This document shows positions 1 through 6,372 of a stretch of 7,400 bases of DNA, piece by piece. This DNA is from an uncultured Bacillota bacterium (GTDB lineage: Bacteria; Bacillota_I; Bacilli_A; RFN20; CAG-449): positions 1 to 7,400 of the forward strand of contig CAJKZK010000087.1 of assembly GCA_905204225.1 (NCBI GenBank), in the 5' to 3' direction. Position 1 is the stretch's first letter. Every line of letters starts with the position of its first letter. A program made the translations under genes and the position numbers. The notes under the pieces are model-generated. The model had not been told where the DNA came from. It was given only the letters and a program-made list of their open reading frames with translations, and searched no databases.

Positions 1-51
1 TGTTTCTTATGTAATCTAATTTTTTAACAGTATTGTATGTGAGGACAATTT

Positions 52-1116
52 ATGAATAAGTTATTAAGTATTTTTCTGTCAATTTTATTATTAATTATAT
101 TTTCTCTTTTACTGATTTCATTAACTAAATGTGAAGGTGACACTAATTTATCACAAAAAGGAGAAGAATGTTTGAATGTTATTAACGATGATTATTTGAA
201 AAAAGATTTAAAATATGCTCTTTCTGAAATCAAAGCCGATATTAATAATATAGAAGAAATTAAATTATCTGGGAATTGGGTGGGTGGAGAAATTTATGAT
301 ATTAAATATTATTATAAAGAAGAAAATGCTCGTATAACATTGAGCGCATATACAAATTTAAATTCAACAATCGCATCTATTAACTATGGCTATAGTACCG
401 ATCAAAAAATATATGATAGAGGATATGAACCCTATGAAATATCTAATTTTTATTTTGATATAGATTATAAATATAAATTAAAAGAAATTTCAAAAGAATA
501 TTTATCTAGCCAATTATATTATCCTAGTACTGTTAAGTGGAAAGATTTTGGTTATCAAAAAGATTTTGAACTTTATTATGTTGGGGTTGAATTTACTGCT
601 AAAAACTCGTTTAATATGGAAATCACAAATACTGCTGTATTTGCGTATGTTACAAAAAATGAAGGTAAAAGTTTTTTGATGGTAGCTTATAAATTGAATG
701 GCAAAATTCAGTTTAATAATGTAGAACCATATTTAAAAAAAGAAAGTGATCGTCAAAAGAAGGAACCAAAATATCCTGGAATTAACTTAAGTGACAAAAA
801 CGATAATTCGATAGTTTTAGAATATGGGATATTAGGAAAATATGGTGTTGAGAATACATTAGATAATATTAATGTAATAGAGTATAAAGTACCATATGGA
901 AAATATAGAGTTAAAAATTTAAGCTTAAGGTCAGTAGTATTTGTTGCAAATGATACATATTATAAAAATTCAAATGGCTATTATGAAAACAGTATATTAT
1001 CTTCGATTCAGTTGACTAAAAAAAATGAGGAAGCTGTAATTGAGGTTAAAGAAGGATATCACATTGAAATTTCTCAATACTCGATTGTTGAATTAATATG
1101 TGAAGAGAATAATTAA
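52..1116 (+). CDS. Unrecognised membrane-anchored or secreted protein, 354 aa
   Basis: I do not recognise this gene by name. The start is supported by a GAGGA Shine-Dalgarno at 41-45, six bases before the ATG. Residues 4-24 form one strongly hydrophobic segment ending in LTKC (Cys27), so the protein is exported and held either by an uncleaved membrane helix or as a lipoprotein. Lys just before the Cys is atypical for a lipobox, so the lipoprotein reading is uncertain. About residues 144-225 (a YPSTVKW motif at 157-163, later an aromatic/Asn-rich strand segment) resemble, from memory, a small domain with a 'PSTAxF' signature found in many Bacillota extracellular proteins. About residues 277-350 look like a C-terminal beta-sandwich (VPYGKY at 280-285, then alternating strands and a 'V-E-V-K-E-G-Y-H-I' stretch). 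The two parts are joined by a charged Lys/Glu/Asp linker. No catalytic motif is visible. It stands alone upstream of a 270-bp gap; no convincing promoter is seen in the 51 bases before it. Confidence 0.75.
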   Translation: MNKLLSIFLSILLLIIFSLLLISLTKCEGDTNLSQKGEECLNVINDDYLKKDLKYALSEIKADINNIEEIKLSGNWVGGEIYDIKYYYKEENARITLSAYTNLNSTIASINYGYSTDQKIYDRGYEPYEISNFYFDIDYKYKLKEISKEYLSSQLYYPSTVKWKDFGYQKDFELYYVGVEFTAKNSFNMEITNTAVFAYVTKNEGKSFLMVAYKLNGKIQFNNVEPYLKKESDRQKKEPKYPGINLSDKNDNSIVLEYGILGKYGVENTLDNINVIEYKVPYGKYRVKNLSLRSVVFVANDTYYKNSNGYYENSILSSIQLTKKNEEAVIEVKEGYHIEISQYSIVELICEENN

Positions 1117-1141
1117 TTATTTAACTTCAACGTAATATCAA

Positions 1142-1169
1142 AATTTTATTTGAATATCATAATAAAATT
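1142..1169. repeat. Inverted repeat, 9-bp arms, 10-base loop
   Basis: AATTTTATT at 1142-1150 is complementary to AATAAAATT at 1161-1169. It lies 25 bases after the stop codon of the upstream gene and could weakly mark the 3' end of its transcript, but no T-tract follows and the arms are all A/T, so a chance origin is quite possible. Confidence 0.3.
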
Positions 1170-1202
1170 GAATGTTGATTGATTTTAGTTGTCATGTATA
1201 GC

Positions 1203-1220
1203 ATAACTTATTTAAGTTAT
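1203..1220. repeat. Interrupted palindrome, 8-bp arms, 2-base centre
   Basis: ATAACTTA at 1203-1210 is complementary to TAAGTTAT at 1213-1220 around a TT centre. As RNA it would be a 7-bp stem with an ATTT loop; as DNA it has the form of a dyad operator. It shares the half-site ACTTA/TAAGT with the perfect palindrome at 1306-1315. Function is unknown; low complexity makes chance a real alternative. Confidence 0.35.
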
Positions 1221-1235
1221 AAAAAGAGGTATTAT

Positions 1236-1253
1236 TTGTTAATACATTAACAA
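1236..1253. repeat. Interrupted palindrome, 8-bp arms, 2-base centre
   Basis: TTGTTAAT at 1236-1243 is complementary to ATTAACAA at 1246-1253 with AC between. A T-run begins 11 bases downstream (1265-1271), so this may be a poor terminator for the upstream gene or a binding-site dyad. Confidence 0.35.
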
Positions 1254-1373
1254 TTATAATTATATTTTTTTGTCTTTTAAATACTTTTAATAAACATATA
1301 AAGCAACTTATAAGTATAAATTTTATTGATTTGCTATAAAAAATTAGTAAATAATATTATTTAATTTAAAAAA

Positions 1374-1382
1374 TGGTATAAT
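1374..1382 (+). promoter_or_regulatory. Extended -10 promoter for pth-mfd
   Basis: TGGTATAAT contains a perfect -10 hexamer (TATAAT, 1377-1382) preceded by the TGn extension. No good -35 hexamer lies 16-18 bases upstream, which an extended -10 can tolerate. Transcription would start near 1389, giving a leader of about 20 bases that contains the pth ribosome binding site. Confidence 0.65.
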
Positions 1383-1392
1383 AATTTTTGTT

Positions 1393-1398
1393 AAAGGA
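1393..1398 (+). promoter_or_regulatory. Ribosome binding site that fixes the pth start
   Basis: AAAGGA lies ten bases before the ATG at 1409. An in-frame TTG at 1388 would add seven residues, but it sits at or before the predicted transcription start and has no Shine-Dalgarno. The ATG also matches the usual Pth N-terminus, which begins only a few residues before the GLGNPG motif. Confidence 0.7.
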
Positions 1399-1408
1399 CA
1401 AAGAAAAA

Positions 1409-1963
1409 ATGGAATTATTTGTTGGTTTAGGTAATCCAGGTGATGAATATAAAAAAACTCGTCATAATATGGGATTTCAAGTTATTGATAAATTATTAAA
1501 TAAATGGAATTTAAATTTAAATAAAGAAGATTTTCATGGAGCATATATTAAAACTAAATTGTTTGACGAAGATGTTATTATATGTAAACCATACACTTAT
1601 ATGAATTTATCTGGTCAAACTGTTATGGAAATAACTCATTTTTATAAAATTAAAACTGAAGATATTATAGTAATTTATGATGATATGGATACTCCAGTTG
1701 GTCAAATTAGAATTAAATTAAAAGGTTCTTCTGGTGGTCAAAAAGGTATGATGAGTATTATTGATATGATGCATACTGAAGATATTAAAAGAATAAAAAT
1801 AGGTATTGGTAGAGCTTCTTCACCAGTAGTTGATTATGTTTTGAATGTGCCTAATAAAGAAGATTTTGAAAAAATAAATATAGCTCAAGATAAAGCATGT
1901 TTAGCTATTGAAGAATATTTAAAACATGATTTTAATTATATAATGAGTAGGTATAATAAATGA
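1409..1963 (+). CDS. pth: Peptidyl-tRNA hydrolase
   Basis: Cytosolic esterase that cleaves peptidyl-tRNAs released from stalled ribosomes, recycling tRNA. The 184-aa length is typical. The N-terminus shows VGLGNPG with Asn9, followed by TRHN with the catalytic His19; YMNLSG places the second conserved Asn at residue 66; YDDMD supplies the conserved Asp91; and the C-terminal half has the IKIGIGR strand. One oddity is the segment usually written GGHNG, which here reads GGQKG (Gln111, Lys112), so the Asn corresponding to E. coli Asn114, implicated in substrate binding, is replaced by Lys. The stop overlaps the mfd start by 4 nt (ATGA), so the two are co-transcribed and probably translationally coupled, as pth and mfd are neighbours in B. 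subtilis. The start was chosen at the ATG rather than the upstream in-frame TTG at 1388. Confidence 0.95.
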   Translation: MELFVGLGNPGDEYKKTRHNMGFQVIDKLLNKWNLNLNKEDFHGAYIKTKLFDEDVIICKPYTYMNLSGQTVMEITHFYKIKTEDIIVIYDDMDTPVGQIRIKLKGSSGGQKGMMSIIDMMHTEDIKRIKIGIGRASSPVVDYVLNVPNKEDFEKINIAQDKACLAIEEYLKHDFNYIMSRYNK

Positions 1964-4900
1964 ATTTATTAGATCTTATTTATAACGATGACTCTATTAA
2001 TAAATTAAATAATCGTGAAGGTAGATTAGTTATTAATAATACTTTAGCATGTAGTTATTTAGTTTCAGGTGTATTTTTAAAAAAACAAAAAAATATATTA
2101 TTAGTAGCGTCTTCTATGTATAATGCTCAAATATTATATGAACAAATTGCTAGTTTAGTAGGTGAAGATAATTGTTTATTGTTTCCTGTTGATGAAATTT
2201 ATCATCAAACAAATTATTCATATTCTAAAGAAATGTTATCACAAAGACTATATGTCATGGATAAATGTTTAGATAATAAAAAAAGAATATTAATTAGTCA
2301 TGTTGAGGGTGTTACTAGATTTCTTCCTAATCCAGAATTATATAAATTAAATACTTTATTTCTTGAAAAAAATAAATCTTATAATTTAAATAATTTAGTT
2401 AATTCTTTAATTAATATGGGATTCACTAGAGTTAATAAAATTGATCAATCTTTACAATTTGCTTTAAGAGGTGATATTTTAGATATTTTTCCAATTAATT
2501 TAGATAAACCTATAAGAATTGAATTTTTTGATGATGAAATAGAATCTATTAGATATTTTGAAATAGAAAGTCAAACTTCAATAGAAGAAATTGATAATAT
2601 TAAAATATTTCCTGCTACCGATTTATTAATAGAAGATTTTAATTATGGTAAAGAAAATATTTTAAATAAGCTTAATATTGATTTAAAAAGATTAAAAATA
2701 GAAGAAAGAGAAAAATTAATAAATAAAGTAAATGAAGATTTAATTAATATGGAAAATGGCTCTTTTGATGAGAATTATTATTCATATTTCCATTATTTTC
2801 AAAAAGAAATTTTTAATATAGTTTCATATTTTAAAAGTGATTTAACTTTAATATATCAAAAAGAAGAAGTTGATAAATATATTGAAATTCAAAAAGAAGA
2901 AAATGATGAATCAATTAATGAATTGTTTTCAAATGGCCTATCTCTTTTTGATAAAAATTATTCTTTGTCTTTTGAAAATGCTTTGCATGACTATTTATAT
3001 AGTTATGGATATGAACAAGATGAAAATGATTATTCATTGTTAATTAATAACATTCCATTTGTAAGTAATAATATTTTAAGTTCTTTAAATTTAATTAATG
3101 AATATAGTAAAAAAGGCTATAAAATAGTTATTTGCTTAAAAGACAACTTTGATAAATATGCAGAGTTTTTAAAAAATAACAATGTAGAATTTGAAATTAT
3201 AGATAATAATTTACCTAATAATATAGGTTTATATAAATATGATTTAAATATTGGTTTTATTTATAAAGATAAAGTATTATTTTTATCTAAAAAAGAAATA
3301 TTTAATTATAAGCAAAACCTAAATATATTTTCTTCTAGATATAAAAAAGCTTCTATATTAAATTCTTATGATGAATTAAGTGTTGATGATTATGTAGTAC
3401 ATGAAGAAAATGGTATTGGACAATATAAAGGAATAGTTAATTTAACTGCTAATGGAATAACTAGTGATTATTTAAAAGTTTTATATGCAAATAATCAATA
3501 TTTATATATTCCTTTAGAAAAATTTTCTCGTATAAGAAAATATGTTTCTAAAGAAGGTAGTGTTCCTAGATTATCTAAATTAGGTGGTAAAGATTGGGCT
3601 AATGTTAAAGAAAAAATAAAAAATCAAGTTAATTTCTTAGCAGATAGATTATTAGCTTTATATGCAGAAAGAGAAATAACTCCAGGTATTAGCTTTAAAG
3701 AAGATGATGAATTTCAAAAAGAATTTGAAGATGCTTTTCCTTATCAAATGACTAGAGATCAACAAAAAGCTCTTGAAGAAATTAAATTAGATATGGAAAA
3801 ACCTACTCCTATGGATAGACTTTTATGTGGAGATGTTGGTTTTGGAAAGACTGAAGTTGCTTTTAGAGCAGCGTTTAAAGCTATTCTTTCTAATAAACAA
3901 GTAGCGTTATTATGCCCTACAACTATTTTAGCTAAACAACATTATGATGTAGCTAATTCTCGTTTTTCTTTATTTGGAGTGAATATTGCTTTATTTTCTA
4001 GATTTGTTCCAGCTAAAATTCAAAATGAAAATATTAAATTAATTAAAGAAGGAAAAATACATCTTATTATTGGCACTCATAGATTGTTATCAAAAGATAT
4101 AGAGATTCCTAATTTAGGTTTATTAATTGTTGATGAAGAACAAAGGTTTGGGGTAGAACATAAAGAAAGAATTAAAGAAATTTCTAAAAATGTTGATGTT
4201 TTAACTTTAACTGCTACTCCTATTCCTAGAACTTTACAAATGTCTTTATTAGGTATAAGAAATTTATCTCAATTACAAACTCCACCAAGTTCAAGAATGC
4301 CTATACAAACTTATGTTACTGAATATAATCCTCATTTAGCTAAAGAAGTAATTTGTAGAGAATTATCTCGTGGTGGTCAAGTATTTTATTTATATAATTT
4401 AGTTTCTACTATTTTTCAAAAAGCTGAACAAATTAAAAAAGCTATTCCTAATGCTAGAGTAGGTGTAGTTCATGCCAAAATGGATTCAGAAGATATTGAT
4501 AAAATAATGACTGAATTTTATTTAGGTAATATTGATGTTTTAGTATGTACTTCTATTGTTGAATCAGGACTTGATGTACCTAATGCAAATACTATTTTAA
4601 TTGAAAATAGTGATAAATTTGGCTTATCTCAACTTTATCAAATAAAAGGACGAGTAGGTCGTTCTAATAGGGTTGCTTATGCTTATTTATTTTATAATAA
4701 AAATAAAGAATTAACTCCAGAAGCAGAAAAAAGATTAAAAGCAATTAAAGAATTTGCTTCTTTAGGATCTGGATATAAAATTGCTGAAAAAGATTTATCT
4801 ATTAGAGGAGCAGGTGATATATTAGGCTCTCAACAATCAGGTTTTATTGATTCAGTAGGTATTGATATGTATGTTAATATTCTTTCTGAAGTTATTAATG

Positions 4901-5370
4901 AAAAAAAGGGTATAAAGAAAATTGATAAAAAAATAAAATCTACTAATATCACTATTGGTGGATATATCCCTTCTAACTATGCTTTAGATACAGATAAAAT
5001 CCAAATTTATCAAGAAATAGAAGATACTCAAACTATTGCTAGTATTGAATTATTAAGAAGAAAATTAAAAGATATTTATGGTAAATTACCAAAAGAAGTA
5101 GAAAAGATTTTATTAAAAAGGAAAATTGATATTTTAGCTTCTTCAAGTAATATTGAATCTGTTTATGAAGATAACATGATTAATATTATTTTAACTAAAG
5201 AAATTTCTTTAACTAATGGAGTTGCTACTATTTTGTCTAATAAATTATCTGTGATTAAAGATGATATTTTTGTTAGAGTTATTGATAAAAAATTTATTAT
5301 TAAAATTCAAAAAAATAAAGAATCTCAAAATAATTTATTATATATATTAGAAGTTATTAACAGTTTATAA
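1960..5370 (+). CDS. mfd: Transcription-repair coupling factor Mfd
   Basis: DNA translocase that removes RNA polymerase stalled at DNA lesions and recruits the UvrABC excision system. At 1136 aa it is close to full length (B. subtilis Mfd is about 1177 aa). The N-terminal UvrB-like region has LRGDILDIFP at 169-178. The RNA-polymerase-interacting domain begins near 473 (DDYVVHEENGIG, 476-487). The RecG-like SF2 motor follows: Walker A GDVGFGKT at 624-631, DEEQ box 725-728, TATPIPRT at 751-758, and motif VI QIKGRVGR at 894-901. Next come RGAGDILGSQQSG (949-961) and the C-terminal TRCF domain. All key motor residues are intact. Translation starts inside the pth stop codon with only a weak AGG upstream, implying coupling. 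The last codons contain the promoter of the next gene. Confidence 0.97.
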   Translation: MNLLDLIYNDDSINKLNNREGRLVINNTLACSYLVSGVFLKKQKNILLVASSMYNAQILYEQIASLVGEDNCLLFPVDEIYHQTNYSYSKEMLSQRLYVMDKCLDNKKRILISHVEGVTRFLPNPELYKLNTLFLEKNKSYNLNNLVNSLINMGFTRVNKIDQSLQFALRGDILDIFPINLDKPIRIEFFDDEIESIRYFEIESQTSIEEIDNIKIFPATDLLIEDFNYGKENILNKLNIDLKRLKIEEREKLINKVNEDLINMENGSFDENYYSYFHYFQKEIFNIVSYFKSDLTLIYQKEEVDKYIEIQKEENDESINELFSNGLSLFDKNYSLSFENALHDYLYSYGYEQDENDYSLLINNIPFVSNNILSSLNLINEYSKKGYKIVICLKDNFDKYAEFLKNNNVEFEIIDNNLPNNIGLYKYDLNIGFIYKDKVLFLSKKEIFNYKQNLNIFSSRYKKASILNSYDELSVDDYVVHEENGIGQYKGIVNLTANGITSDYLKVLYANNQYLYIPLEKFSRIRKYVSKEGSVPRLSKLGGKDWANVKEKIKNQVNFLADRLLALYAEREITPGISFKEDDEFQKEFEDAFPYQMTRDQQKALEEIKLDMEKPTPMDRLLCGDVGFGKTEVAFRAAFKAILSNKQVALLCPTTILAKQHYDVANSRFSLFGVNIALFSRFVPAKIQNENIKLIKEGKIHLIIGTHRLLSKDIEIPNLGLLIVDEEQRFGVEHKERIKEISKNVDVLTLTATPIPRTLQMSLLGIRNLSQLQTPPSSRMPIQTYVTEYNPHLAKEVICRELSRGGQVFYLYNLVSTIFQKAEQIKKAIPNARVGVVHAKMDSEDIDKIMTEFYLGNIDVLVCTSIVESGLDVPNANTILIENSDKFGLSQLYQIKGRVGRSNRVAYAYLFYNKNKELTPEAEKRLKAIKEFASLGSGYKIAEKDLSIRGAGDILGSQQSGFIDSVGIDMYVNILSEVINEKKGIKKIDKKIKSTNITIGGYIPSNYALDTDKIQIYQEIEDTQTIASIELLRRKLKDIYGKLPKEVEKILLKRKIDILASSSNIESVYEDNMINIILTKEISLTNGVATILSNKLSVIKDDIFVRVIDKKFIIKIQKNKESQNNLLYILEVINSL

Positions 5371-5385
5371 GATAATTGGTAAAAT
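5357..5385 (+). promoter_or_regulatory. Predicted sigma-A-type promoter of rqcP, giving a leaderless start
   Basis: TTAACA at 5357-5362 (five of six to TTGACA), a 17-base spacer, and TAAAAT at 5380-5385 (five of six to TATAAT) preceded by the TGG extension. With the usual six bases between the -10 and +1, transcription begins at about 5392, the A of the rqcP ATG. It lies in the final mfd codons and the 21-base gap. No Shine-Dalgarno is present upstream of rqcP. Confidence 0.6.
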
Positions 5386-5391
5386 ATAAAT

Positions 5392-5664
5392 ATGAGATTA
5401 GATAAATTTTTAAAAATATCACGAATTATTAAAAGAAGAACAATTGCTAAAAATGTTTCTGATTTAGGTTTAATAAAAATTAATGGTAAAGTTAGTAAAC
5501 CTTCTAGTGAAGTAAAAATAGGGGATGAATTATTTTTATCTTTAGGAGAAAGACAATTAATTATTAAAATTAAAGATATAAATAATGTTACTAATAAAAA
5601 GCAAGCAACAGAAATGTTTGAAATAATTAAAGATGAAGTGATTAATATGCCTCTTGATTCATAA
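5392..5664 (+). CDS. rqcP: S4-domain RNA-binding protein RqcP (YabO)
   Basis: Small S4-domain protein of the bacterial ribosome-associated quality control pathway. In B. subtilis the homologue YabO/RqcP binds stalled 50S-peptidyl-tRNA complexes and helps RqcH add alanine tails to the nascent chain. The 90-aa product matches that family over its whole length: MRLDKFLKISRIIKRRT at the N-terminus with Arg2 and Arg16, the family's basic RNA-contacting positions; INGKVSKPSSEVKIGDEL at about 30-47; then a short C-terminal extension. It follows mfd by 21 bases, where B. subtilis has spoVT, yabM and yabN in between. It probably has its own promoter (5357-5385), and there is no recognisable Shine-Dalgarno. 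Its stop codon lies in the apical part of the terminator hairpin that separates it from yabP. Hsp15-like heat-shock S4 proteins are related, but length and context favour RqcP. Confidence 0.93.
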   Translation: MRLDKFLKISRIIKRRTIAKNVSDLGLIKINGKVSKPSSEVKIGDELFLSLGERQLIIKIKDINNVTNKKQATEMFEIIKDEVINMPLDS

Positions 5665-5686
5665 ATATGAATAGGAGGCTTTTTTT
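5649..5686 (+). terminator. Intrinsic terminator over the rqcP stop codon and yabP ribosome binding site
   Basis: GCCTCTT at 5649-5655 pairs with AGGAGGC at 5673-5679 (one G-U), and ATTCAT at 5657-5662 pairs with ATGAAT at 5667-5672. G5656 is bulged, the loop is the four bases 5663-5666, and seven T follow (5680-5686). This is a 13-bp stem with a GC-rich base and a T-tract, the form of a strong intrinsic terminator. The rqcP stop (5662-5664) lies at the top of the stem and loop, and the yabP Shine-Dalgarno is fully within the 3' arm. Confidence 0.85.
5673..5678 (+). promoter_or_regulatory. Sequestered ribosome binding site of yabP
   Basis: AGGAGG is a consensus Shine-Dalgarno eight bases before the yabP ATG at 5687, the strongest in the window. 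All six bases pair with the 5' arm of the terminator hairpin, so in folded RNA it would be hidden from ribosomes. Confidence 0.8.
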
Positions 5687-5965
5687 ATGGAAGAAACTAA
5701 TCAAATAAAAAAACATAGCATTTGTGTCTATGAAAGAGGAGAAGTATTAATTGAAGGAGTGATTAAACTTGATAGTTTTGATAAAAATGAATTTTTAATT
5801 AATACATCAAAAGGATATTTACATATTAAAGGAAAAGATTTAACTTTAGGAACTATGGATATGGATAAAGGAACTTTATCTATTAATGGTACTGTTGATT
5901 CATTTTGTTATTTAACAGGAACATCATCAACAAAAGAAAGCTTCTTTCAAAGAATCTTTAAATGA
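5687..5965 (+). CDS. yabP: Spore-associated protein YabP
   Basis: Small protein of the YabP/YqfC family. In B. subtilis yabP is expressed in the mother cell under sigma-E and neighbours yabQ, whose product is needed for spore cortex formation; the biochemical role of YabP is not established. The 92-aa product aligns well with B. subtilis YabP (about 100 aa): a variable N-terminus, then a beta-strand-rich core VIKLDSFDKNEFLINT (25-40), GYLHIKGKDLTLG (43-55), DMDKGTLSINGTVDSFCYL (58-76), and the C-terminal FFQRIFK that corresponds to FFSKLFK. It has no signal peptide or membrane segment. It is preceded by a consensus Shine-Dalgarno buried in a terminator hairpin and ends with an ATGA overlap with yabQ. 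I did not find a convincing sigma-E promoter immediately upstream. Confidence 0.92.
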   Translation: MEETNQIKKHSICVYERGEVLIEGVIKLDSFDKNEFLINTSKGYLHIKGKDLTLGTMDMDKGTLSINGTVDSFCYLTGTSSTKESFFQRIFK

Positions 5966-6372
5966 GTTTATTTGAACAATTTCAAACAATAATTGGCTCT
6001 ATTGTTTTTGGCTCTTTAAGTTTATTTACTTGGACTTTATTTAATCGAATTTTTTATTCAAAAAAACTTTATATTATAAGATTCCCTTTAGAAATAATAT
6101 TATTTTGCTATATTGCTTATTTATATTATATCTTTTTAGGTACTTTTTCTTCTGGTGTATTTAATATATTTTATATTCCTAGTTTAATATTAGGAGGTTA
6201 TATTTATTATCGTTTTTATGCTTATCATTTTGAATCATTATTTGAAGAAGTAGCTTCTTCTTTATATAAGAAAATCATTTTACCAATTAAATTGAAAATA
6301 AAAAAAATATGTGGTAAATTATTTTTAAGAAAGAAGAAAAAGAAATATGAAATTAAGCAAAACAACCAATAG
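5962..6372 (+). CDS. yabQ: Spore cortex protein YabQ, short form
   Basis: Integral membrane protein of the YabQ family, which in B. subtilis localises to the forespore outer membrane and is required for cortex synthesis. Identification rests on position directly after yabP and before divIC plus membrane topology: hydrophobic segments at about 8-31, 41-59 and 66-84, with an aromatic-rich third helix, then an amphipathic region and a very basic tail (about 100-129) ending in a run of Lys. At 136 aa it is clearly shorter than the roughly 211 aa of B. subtilis YabQ, mainly through loss of C-terminal sequence. It starts inside the yabP stop (ATGA) and its last 26 bases overlap divIC in another frame. 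Sequence identity alone would be weak evidence. Confidence 0.8.
   Translation: MSLFEQFQTIIGSIVFGSLSLFTWTLFNRIFYSKKLYIIRFPLEIILFCYIAYLYYIFLGTFSSGVFNIFYIPSLILGGYIYYRFYAYHFESLFEEVASSLYKKIILPIKLKIKKICGKLFLRKKKKKYEIKQNNQ

Larger units (their letters stand above)
1117..1373. other. AT-rich intergenic gap upstream of pth with several inverted repeats
   Basis: No gene is supported here; open frames are very short and lack ribosome binding sites. It holds three interrupted inverted repeats (annotated separately) and a perfect 10-bp palindrome ACTTATAAGT at 1306-1315. A T-rich run at 1265-1271 lies 11 bases after the third inverted repeat, too far for a standard intrinsic terminator, so how transcription of the upstream gene ends is unclear. 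Confidence 0.6.

Noticed and set aside
1..51. Promoter for the first gene
   Set aside because: Only weak -10-like strings (for example TATTGT at 31-36) are visible, without a -35; the true promoter may lie outside the window.
1388..1408. TTG at 1388 as the start of pth, adding seven residues
   Set aside because: It lies at the predicted transcription start, has no Shine-Dalgarno, and would put extra residues ahead of the conserved Pth N-terminus. The ATG at 1409 has AAAGGA at suitable distance.
5638..5670. Sigma-E promoter directly upstream of yabP
   Set aside because: A CATAAATA resembling the -10 is present, but the nearest ATAT-type -35 is only about 11 bases away and the -10 match is poor. 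In this AT-rich sequence it is not distinguishable from background.
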